This document shows, one piece after another, positions 8,838-15,501 of a DNA stretch of 64,000 nucleotides. Origin of the DNA: Hydrogenophaga sp040372165 (GTDB lineage: Bacteria; Pseudomonadota; Gammaproteobacteria; Burkholderiales; Burkholderiaceae_C); assembly GCF_040372165.1 (NCBI RefSeq), contig NZ_BAABWG010000006.1:1-64000 (forward strand), written 5' to 3'. Below the pieces are notes generated by a model that was not told the DNA's origin, ran no database searches, and saw nothing but the letters and a program-made list of their open reading frames with translations. Each line of letters begins with the position of its first letter. The first letter of the stretch is position 1. A program made the position numbers and the translations under genes.

Positions 8838-9110
8838 TCAGTTCAGAGCGTCCTTCAGGGCCTTGCCCGGACGGAACTTTGGCACCTTGGCAGACTTGAT
8901 TTTAATCTCAGCGCCGGTGCGTGGGTTGCGACCTTTGCGTGCAGGACGCTTGGTCACGGCAAACGAACCGAAACCAACCAGAGAAACGGTGCCGCCTTTT
9001 TTCAGCGTGGTGCGGATGGCAGCGATAGTCGAATCCAGAGCGCGGGTTGCTGCAGCCTTGGAAATGTCGGCATTCTTGGCGATGTGTTCGACGAGTTCGG
9101 TTTTATTCAC
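8838..9110 (-). CDS. hupB: HU-type nucleoid DNA-binding protein
   Basis: A 90-residue histone-like protein that bends and compacts DNA as a dimer. The family signature is present (GFGSFAVTKRPARKGRNPRT), and the C-terminus is basic. It begins with GTG (encoding the M of MNKTELVEHIA), preceded by GAGGGG about 8 bases upstream. It lies upstream of tRNA-Val on the same strand, so the two may share transcripts. The 290 bases on its upstream side (9111-9400) hold no gene I can support and presumably its promoter. The beta (hupB) name is inferred from length and sequence style rather than proven. Confidence 0.95.
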   Translation of the reverse strand: MNKTELVEHIAKNADISKAAATRALDSTIAAIRTTLKKGGTVSLVGFGSFAVTKRPARKGRNPRTGAEIKIKSAKVPKFRPGKALKDALN

Positions 9111-9400
9111 GAATAGCCCCTCATGAAGTGTTGAAAAAATCCGTTGTGGATCGACTGACTCAAAACCAATGGTATCTCATGTGACCAGCGGAAAATCGAT
9201 CAGCTTTGTTCGCATGCCCCGTCTTCCGGACTTCAAACAACCACTGGAAGATTAGACCCAAGTGATTTGCCTGCTGTCAATACGTTCAGAAGCAAACAGC
9301 CAGCAAGACCGGTGCGAAGGAAGGGATTCTAGACGCTTGGGCTGGCGACTGGCGGCCTCGTAGCAAAAAATCACGGTTTCACGGGCTTTGTAGGCCGATT

Positions 9401-10498
9401 TCATGTGTTTTGCAGCGCCTTCGCAACAGCGTCACCCATGCTGCTCGTGCTTCCCGTGCCGCCCAGATCAGGCGTCTTGCAAGAGACATCTGCGCGTGCG
9501 AGTGCCGACTCGATGGCCTCCACAATCGCATCGTGAGCGGCCTTGTGGCCCAAGTGATCAAGCATCAGGGCCGCACTCCAGATTTGACCCACGGGGTTGG
9601 CGATGGCCTTGCCGGCGATGTCCGGTGCCGAGCCGTGCACTGGTTCAAACAGCGACGGCCACTGCCCTGACGGGTTCAGATTGGCGCTGGGTGCCAGCCC
9701 GATCGTGCCCGTGCAGGCAGGCCCAAGGTCGGAGAGTATGTCGCCGAACAGATTGCTGCCGACCACCACGTCAAACGTGGCAGGCCTCTGCACGAAATGT
9801 GCTGTGAGGATATCGATGTGGAACTGCTCGACTGCAACATCGGGATACTGCCTGGCCATCTCTGCAACGCGCTCGTCCCAGTAAGGCATCGTGATTGAAA
9901 TCCCGTTGCTCTTGGTCGCACTCGTCAGCCGTCGGGCCGGTCGCGATTGCGCAAGCTCAAACGCATATCTCAGGACACGATCGATGCCAACGCGCGTCAT
10001 CACTGTTTCCTGCATGACCATCTCGCGCTCGGTCCCTGCAAACATGCGCCCGCCCACGCTGGAGTATTCCCCCTCCGTGTTCTCGCGAACAATCACGAAG
10101 TCGATCTCCCCTGGTGCATAAGGCTGGCCATCCTTGCGCACGACTGGCGCCATCACCCCGGGCATGAGCTTGGCTGGCCGGATGTTGACGTATTGGTCGA
10201 ACTCGCGCCGGAACTGCAGCAAGGATCCCCACAGCGATATGTGATCAGGCACGGCCTCGGGCCAGCCTACAGCACCAAACAGGATGGCTTCGTGCGAGCC
10301 AATCTGCTGCTTCCAGTCGTCGGGCAGCATCTTTCCATGGCGCTGGTAGTAGGCACAGCTGGCAAAGTCGAAATGGTCGAGGGTCAGCTTGAACCCAAAC
10401 CTCTCCTGTGCCACTGCGAGTACCTTCAGTGCCTCTGGCATGACTTCAGTGCCAATGCCGTCTCCGGCGATCACCGCAATGCGATGTGTGTCCTTCAT
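9401..10498 (-). CDS. ttuC: Tartrate dehydrogenase / D-malate dehydrogenase (TtuC/DmlA family)
   Basis: A 365-residue NAD-dependent beta-decarboxylating dehydrogenase of the isocitrate/isopropylmalate family. Motifs are IAVIAGDGIGTEVMPEAL at the N-terminus, LQFRREFDQYVNIRPAKL for substrate arginines, VIVRENTEGEYSSVGG, and SNLFGDILSDLGPACTGTIG with the metal-binding aspartates. The RREFDQYVNIRPAKL and MPGVMAPV stretch is typical of the tartrate/D-malate branch rather than LeuB. Substrate preference among tartrate, D-malate and meso-tartrate cannot be read from sequence. The start has GGAGAA 6 bases upstream. The EamA exporter follows upstream on the same strand (27-base gap). Confidence 0.9.
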   Translation of the reverse strand: MKDTHRIAVIAGDGIGTEVMPEALKVLAVAQERFGFKLTLDHFDFASCAYYQRHGKMLPDDWKQQIGSHEAILFGAVGWPEAVPDHISLWGSLLQFRREFDQYVNIRPAKLMPGVMAPVVRKDGQPYAPGEIDFVIVRENTEGEYSSVGGRMFAGTEREMVMQETVMTRVGIDRVLRYAFELAQSRPARRLTSATKSNGISITMPYWDERVAEMARQYPDVAVEQFHIDILTAHFVQRPATFDVVVGSNLFGDILSDLGPACTGTIGLAPSANLNPSGQWPSLFEPVHGSAPDIAGKAIANPVGQIWSAALMLDHLGHKAAHDAIVEAIESALARADVSCKTPDLGGTGSTSSMGDAVAKALQNT

Positions 10499-10525
10499 GG
10501 TGAATTCTCCAGTTTCTGCGTCGAC

Positions 10526-11461
10526 CTACCTGGCGTGTCCCGTGACTGATTTGGGTGAGCGGACCACCAGGCTCACCCCCACCGCCGTGATGACAATGCC
10601 GCAAAGCGTCACCATCGAGATGGGCTCGTCAAACAGAATCAAGGCAATCACGGCCGTGCATGGCGGCACCAGATACATCAGGCTTGCCACCGTCGCCGCT
10701 GCCCCGCGCTGAATGAGCAGGTACAGCAGCGAACTGCCCCCCAGCGTGAGACCCAGCACAGACCATGCCATTGCACCGCTGAGCTGTGCCGTCCAGCGCA
10801 CGCTCTCTGTCTCCATGAAGGCCAATGGCAAAGCGACAACCAGCGCAGCAGTGAGCTGAACAGCATTGGCCGAGCGAACGTCACATGGTTTGACAAACCG
10901 CTTCTGGTAGAGGGTTCCGGCTGTGATTGAGATCAGCGCCCCGAACGCGAACAGCAGATTGACCGCATTGGCCTGATCGCCCGGGCTGCCGTGCGTGATC
11001 TTGCGCCAGACGACCAGGAGCAGGCCGAGCAATCCAAGAGAAAGGCCTGCCCATTGGCGGCGGCTGATCCGCGGTTGACTCCGATCCATCAGCGTCACCC
11101 AGATCGCCGTCAGGACAGGCTGAAGGCCCACGATGAGGGCCGAAAGCCCGGCCCCCATGCCTGCTTTCACCGCAGCCCATACGCCTCCGAGATACCCCGC
11201 ATGCATGAGAACGCCTGTGACGGCGAGGTGAAAGACTTGCTGACGCGATGAAGGCCAGGCCACACGCGCCAGCACGATCCAGACGCCAAAGCAGAGAATG
11301 GACAGCGCGAACCGCCATGCCAGAAACGACATCGGGGGCGCATGTGGCATGCCAAAGCGGGCCACGATGAACCCGGTGCTCCAGATGAGGACGAACACGG
11401 CGGGGATGGCCGTGATCCATGGAGACTCTTCTGCGGCGCCGGCGGGAGAGGAGGTGCTCAA
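10526..11461 (-). CDS. EamA/DMT-family transporter
   Basis: An inner-membrane permease of about 311 residues with ten predicted hydrophobic helices and two EamA repeats (about residues 15-145 and 160-300). The family exports or imports small metabolites; substrate unknown. The open frame extends further upstream inside pgsA without a convincing start. The chosen TTG overlaps the pgsA stop (TTGA) and gives STSSPAGAAEESPW before the first helix. A later ATG would delete helix 1. Translational coupling to pgsA is therefore likely, although the start remains uncertain. Confidence 0.82.
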   Translation of the reverse strand: MSTSSPAGAAEESPWITAIPAVFVLIWSTGFIVARFGMPHAPPMSFLAWRFALSILCFGVWIVLARVAWPSSRQQVFHLAVTGVLMHAGYLGGVWAAVKAGMGAGLSALIVGLQPVLTAIWVTLMDRSQPRISRRQWAGLSLGLLGLLLVVWRKITHGSPGDQANAVNLLFAFGALISITAGTLYQKRFVKPCDVRSANAVQLTAALVVALPLAFMETESVRWTAQLSGAMAWSVLGLTLGGSSLLYLLIQRGAAATVASLMYLVPPCTAVIALILFDEPISMVTLCGIVITAVGVSLVVRSPKSVTGHAR

Positions 11462-12027
11462 CGTGCACGCGCCCGGATTTCCGGCAGCGCTTTCTGAAGG
11501 TAGTAAACCATGGACCAGATGGTCAGAACGGCCGATGCCCAGATCAGCCAGGTCCCCCAAACGTTCGTGTCAATCAGATCGGCCAGAACGCCGTCGTAGA
11601 GCAAGAACGGGATGGCAACCATTTGCACGGATGTCTTGACCTTTCCCACCATGTGAACAGCGACGCTTTTGCCTGCGCCGATGGTGGCCATCCACTCACG
11701 CAGCGCCGAGATCGCGATCTCCCTGCCGATGATGATCAGCGCCACAAACACATTCGCACGGTCGAGATGCACGAGAACCAGCAAGCTGGCGCAAACCAGA
11801 AACTTGTCAGCCACGGGATCCAGAAACGCGCCAAAGGACGAGGTCTGATTGAGCTTGCGGGCAAGATAGCCGTCTGCCCAGTCGGTCAGTGCAAACAGCA
11901 CGAACATGACTGTGGCGGCCAGATTCTGCTCGGCCGTGCTCAGTGAGCCCAGGTAGAAGACACCGATGATCAATGGGATCGCGACGATGCGGGCCCAGGT
12001 CAACAAGGTGGGAAGGTTGAAGAACAT
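11458..12027 (-). CDS. pgsA: CDP-diacylglycerol--glycerol-3-phosphate 3-phosphatidyltransferase
   Basis: A 189-residue membrane enzyme making phosphatidylglycerophosphate, the first committed step to phosphatidylglycerol and cardiolipin. The CDP-alcohol phosphotransferase motif D-G-x2-A-R-x8-G-x3-D-x3-D is complete in DGYLARKLNQTSSFGAFLDP, continuing to VAD. Four to five hydrophobic helices are visible. It lies downstream of uvrC with a 24-base gap, a pairing common in proteobacteria, so the two are probably cotranscribed. Confidence 0.95.
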   Translation of the reverse strand: MFFNLPTLLTWARIVAIPLIIGVFYLGSLSTAEQNLAATVMFVLFALTDWADGYLARKLNQTSSFGAFLDPVADKFLVCASLLVLVHLDRANVFVALIIIGREIAISALREWMATIGAGKSVAVHMVGKVKTSVQMVAIPFLLYDGVLADLIDTNVWGTWLIWASAVLTIWSMVYYLQKALPEIRARAR

Positions 12028-12051
12028 GATGCCGCCATTATGGCCGAGGAC

Positions 12052-14133
12052 TCAGTGCAAGGCCCGGTAGATCGCGTCTGCCAGTTCGGTGGAGATCCCC
12101 TCCACCGTGCACAGATCCTCCGCGGTGGCGGCTGTCACGCCCCTGACACCACCAAAGCGTTGCAGTAGCCTTGCCCTCTTCTTTGGCCCGACACCCGGGA
12201 TGTCCTCCAGGCGGCTTCCCCCGGTTCTGACCTTGGCCCGCTGTGCTCGCATCCCGGTGATCGCAAAGCGGTGCGCCTCATCGCGGATTTGCGCGATGAG
12301 CATGAGGGCGGCCGAGTCATGGCCCAAATAGACCTTTGGCCGGCCGTCTGCAAAGACCAGCTCCTCCAGGCCAACTTTGCGCCCTTCCCCCTTCTCGACG
12401 CCAACCAGCAATGAGGTGTCCAGACCCAACGCTTCGAAGACTTCGCGTGCAACGCCGACCTGACCTTTGCCCCCATCGATGAGCACCAGATCAGGCAACC
12501 GGCGATCGGCCTTCTTGCGCGCCGGCGCGTTCGCGCCAAGCCCATCTGCCTGGTCCTGTGGTGGCACGGGCGCAGGGTGACTGCCGTCCCCTTCAGGCTC
12601 CGCGATGTCGACGCCACCCTCGGGATCAGCCTCCTGCATCGCCAAGGCGAGTGGCTCGTAGCGTCTGGTCAGAACCTGCCTCATGGCGGCATAGTCGTCG
12701 CCGGGTGTGATGCCTGCGATCTTGAAACGCCTGTACTGGGCGTTTTGCATCTTGTGCTCTTCAAACACCACGCACGATGCCTGGGTGGATTCCCCGGCCG
12801 TATGCGAAATATCGAAACACTCAATGCGTAGCGTCTCCAGCGATTCGTCGGGCAGGCCGAGTGCGTCTGCCAGGGCCCGGGTTCTGGCTTGCTGCGAGCC
12901 TTCTTCTGCCAGCAATCGTGCCAGGGCCAGCTCTGCATTCTTTTGCGCCATCTCCAGCCAGATTCGGCGGTGCTCTCGTGGCTGGTGCGTGACCGTCATC
13001 TTCAGTTGCAGCTGCTCTGTGAGCGCTGTCAGCAAATCCTTGCTGACCGGATGGCTGGTGATCAGTGAGTGCGGCGCTGGCGCACCCAGGTAATGCTGTG
13101 CCACAAAGGCCTCCAGCACGCGCTGCGCAGGGTCAATCATGGAGGCGGCGCCCTCTCCTTCAGCGGCCATGGCAGCTTCAATCTGAGTCGCATCCTCGAC
13201 ATGTGTCGGGAAATAGGCCCTGTCGCCCAGATGACGCCCACCTCTGACCATGGCAAGGTTCACACAGGCGCGCCCGCCCTGGACTTTCGCGGCCAGAATG
13301 TCGACATCCCGGTCGCTGACCGTCTCCACCGCCTGCTGGTGCAGCACCTTGGAGAGCGACTGGATCTGATCACGCACCGCCGCGGCCTCTTCATAGGCCA
13401 GAGACTCCGCATGGCCGGCCATTCGCGCTTCCAGTTCCTTGAGCACATTCTGCGTCTCGCCCCTGAGAAACGCCTCGGCATCTGCCACATCCCGACCGTA
13501 CTCCTCCGGCGAAATCAGCTCAACACAAGGACCCGTGCAACGTTTGATCTGGTAGAGCAAGCACGGCCGTGTCCGATTGGCAAAAATCGTGTCTTCGCAG
13601 GTGCGCAACCGAAAGACTTTTTGCAAGAGCGAAATGGACTCTTTCACGGCCCATGCGCTGGGATAAGGCCCATAGTAGCTGTGCTTGCGTTCGACCGCAC
13701 CGCGGTAGTAGGCCATCCGCGGGAAGCGTTGAAACGGTTGCGTGGACGCCTTGCCGCCGGCCTTGCCCCCACCATCCCTGAGGCCCGTGATCTTGAGGTA
13801 GGGGTAGCTCTTGTCGTCCCTGAAGAGAATATTGAACTTGGGGTTCAGGGTCTTGATGAGGTTGTTTTCCAGCAGCAGGGCTTCGGCTTCCGAACGCACC
13901 ACCGTGGTTTCCATGCGGGCAATGCGGCTGACCATGTGGCCGATTCGGGTGCCGTCGTGGTTCTTCTGGAAATAGCTGCTGACGCGCTTTTTGAGGTTGC
14001 TCGCCTTGCCAACGTACAGAACCTGACCTTCAGCATCAAAGTAGCGATACACCCCCGGGAGGCCAGGCAAAGCCGCCACCTGCTTCAACAACTCATCCGA
14101 ATGGCTACCACTGTTCATGGCGCTATTGTCCAT
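12052..14133 (-). CDS. uvrC: Excinuclease ABC subunit C
   Basis: The incision subunit of nucleotide excision repair, 693 residues from ATG 14133 (a second ATG at 14118 is possible). The N-terminal GIY-YIG nuclease reads GVYRYFDAEGQVLYVGKASN. A UVR domain is near residue 215 (AYEEAAAVRDQIQSL). An RNase H-like second nuclease contains ECFDISHTAGESTQASCVVF and LVLIDGGKGQ. A C-terminal helix-hairpin-helix pair starts at IPGVGPKKRARLLQRFGG. A Pro/Asp/Gly-rich insert of about 45 residues (EADPEGGVDIAEPEG onward) separates the two halves of the second nuclease. It is divergent from earP. Confidence 0.96.
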   Translation of the reverse strand: MDNSAMNSGSHSDELLKQVAALPGLPGVYRYFDAEGQVLYVGKASNLKKRVSSYFQKNHDGTRIGHMVSRIARMETTVVRSEAEALLLENNLIKTLNPKFNILFRDDKSYPYLKITGLRDGGGKAGGKASTQPFQRFPRMAYYRGAVERKHSYYGPYPSAWAVKESISLLQKVFRLRTCEDTIFANRTRPCLLYQIKRCTGPCVELISPEEYGRDVADAEAFLRGETQNVLKELEARMAGHAESLAYEEAAAVRDQIQSLSKVLHQQAVETVSDRDVDILAAKVQGGRACVNLAMVRGGRHLGDRAYFPTHVEDATQIEAAMAAEGEGAASMIDPAQRVLEAFVAQHYLGAPAPHSLITSHPVSKDLLTALTEQLQLKMTVTHQPREHRRIWLEMAQKNAELALARLLAEEGSQQARTRALADALGLPDESLETLRIECFDISHTAGESTQASCVVFEEHKMQNAQYRRFKIAGITPGDDYAAMRQVLTRRYEPLALAMQEADPEGGVDIAEPEGDGSHPAPVPPQDQADGLGANAPARKKADRRLPDLVLIDGGKGQVGVAREVFEALGLDTSLLVGVEKGEGRKVGLEELVFADGRPKVYLGHDSAALMLIAQIRDEAHRFAITGMRAQRAKVRTGGSRLEDIPGVGPKKRARLLQRFGGVRGVTAATAEDLCTVEGISTELADAIYRALH

Positions 14134-14176
14134 CAGCACGGGAAGACCCATCGATTTCAGGCAAGATCGGGGCTGA

Positions 14177-15355
14177 ATGAGCCAAGCCAACTCCCCCTCC
14201 CCAAATGCCACGCCGTCATCTTTGGGCAGTCGCGACCAGCCAACCTGGGTGGTTTTCTGCCGCGTCATCGACAACCTGGGCGACATCGGCGTTTGCTGGC
14301 GCCTGTGCAGCAACCTCGCCCAGCATGGGATTCGGGTCGAGCTCTGGATAGACGTACCGGACGACCTGTCGTGGATGGCACCAGGGGCACTGGAAGGGGC
14401 GGTAACCGGCATCACGGTCCACCACTGGGCTGAACCGCTTGACGCCGGACAACGCATCGCTGCCGGGCAGATGACAGAAGCGGACGTCTGGATCGAGGCC
14501 TTTGGCTGCAACCCACCCGACGTCTGCCTGGCTGCGCTGGCCGAGCTTATCGCCAAAGGGCGGCAGGCTCCTGTCTGGTTGAACCTGGAATACATGAGTG
14601 CCGAGAGCTACGTCGAGCGCTGCCACCGACTGCCTTCCCCCATCATGACCGGGCCACTCGTGGGCGTCACCAAGCACTTCTTCTACCCGGGCTTCACCTC
14701 TCGCACAGGCGGCCTGCTGCGGGAAGCCGACTTGATGGAGCGTCAGGCGCACTTCCAGGCAACGCACTGGATGAACACGCGACTGGGCCTGCAGCCATCA
14801 GAGGTTCACCGGGCGTTGATGTTCTGTTATGCACCGGAGGCCATGCAATCGCTGCTGTCGCAATGGAACTCAGGCGCTGAACCGGTCGAATGCCTGGTCA
14901 CGCCAGGCTGGGCCAGCGATGCAGTGGACGAGGCTCTTGGGGAGATCACCGCCTCGGCGGACGGCCAGCTCACGCTCAAAGCCTTGCCCTATGTCACACA
15001 GCCTGAATTTGACCAGCTGCTATGGTCGACCGATTTCAATTTCGTTCGCGGAGAAGACAGCCTGGTCCGCGCGTTGTGGGCAGGCAAACCCTTTGTCTGG
15101 CAAATCTATCCGCAGGATGACGGTGCTCACCACGCCAAACTCGAGGCATTCCTTGACTGGCTCGATGCGCCCGACAGCTGGCGAGCGTTTCACCGGCAGT
15201 GGAATGGCATCGGGGACGACCCACTGCGATGGCCCGGGTGGGACGAGGTGCAGCGATGGCAGAGTGTTGTGCTGGCGGCGCGGGACAAGTTGTTGAGACA
15301 AGACGATCTGGCCACCCAGTTGATGGGGTTCGTCTCCAGACTGCGGCAGGCTTGA
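14177..15355 (+). CDS. earP: EF-P arginine rhamnosyltransferase EarP
   Basis: A 392-residue GT-B glycosyltransferase that transfers rhamnose from dTDP-L-rhamnose to the tip Arg of elongation factor P, relieving ribosome stalling at polyproline. The N-terminal signature VVFCRVIDNLGDIGVCWRL contains the conserved Asp of the family. The C-terminal donor-site segment FNFVRGEDSLVRALWAGKPF is also typical. Its substrate EF-P, with Arg32, is encoded 3.2 kb downstream on the same strand. In many betaproteobacteria the two genes are adjacent. Its stop codon lies inside the first unit of an octamer tandem repeat. Confidence 0.94.
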   Translation: MSQANSPSPNATPSSLGSRDQPTWVVFCRVIDNLGDIGVCWRLCSNLAQHGIRVELWIDVPDDLSWMAPGALEGAVTGITVHHWAEPLDAGQRIAAGQMTEADVWIEAFGCNPPDVCLAALAELIAKGRQAPVWLNLEYMSAESYVERCHRLPSPIMTGPLVGVTKHFFYPGFTSRTGGLLREADLMERQAHFQATHWMNTRLGLQPSEVHRALMFCYAPEAMQSLLSQWNSGAEPVECLVTPGWASDAVDEALGEITASADGQLTLKALPYVTQPEFDQLLWSTDFNFVRGEDSLVRALWAGKPFVWQIYPQDDGAHHAKLEAFLDWLDAPDSWRAFHRQWNGIGDDPLRWPGWDEVQRWQSVVLAARDKLLRQDDLATQLMGFVSRLRQA

Positions 15356-15399
15356 ACCTTTGAACCTTTGAACCTTTGAACCGTTGAACCGTTGAACCC
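15352..15399 (+). repeat. Six-copy octamer tandem repeat TTGAACC(T/G/C)
   Basis: Six direct copies of 8 bases: three TTGAACCT, two TTGAACCG and one TTGAACCC. A seventh degenerate unit TTGGGTCC follows. The first copy supplies the TGA stop of earP. Confidence 0.95.
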
Positions 15400-15427
15400 T
15401 TGGGTCCGTCAAGACCCAAGACAAAGC

Positions 15428-15460
15428 AAAGCAAAGAAAGGGCTGACCTGCGGTCAGCCC
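15428..15460 (-). terminator. Probable terminator of the FG-GAP protease gene
   Basis: The stem GGGCTGACC / GGTCAGCCC with a 3-base loop (15440-15460) is followed on the minus strand by the T-rich TTTCTTTGCTTTG. It lies 42 bases beyond the protease stop. Confidence 0.7.
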
Positions 15461-15501
15461 AGCTCTAGTGCTCCGAGAGCCCTCTTTGAGCGGTCAATCG
15501 A

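Noticed and set aside
13069..14433. A 454-residue plus-strand ORF opposite uvrC.
   Set aside because: The minus strand encodes UvrC with all expected motifs. The long antisense frame is a by-product of high GC content.
15352..15407. The octamer array considered as a CRISPR.
   Set aside because: The units are directly adjacent with no spacers and are only 8 bases long, so it is a simple tandem repeat.
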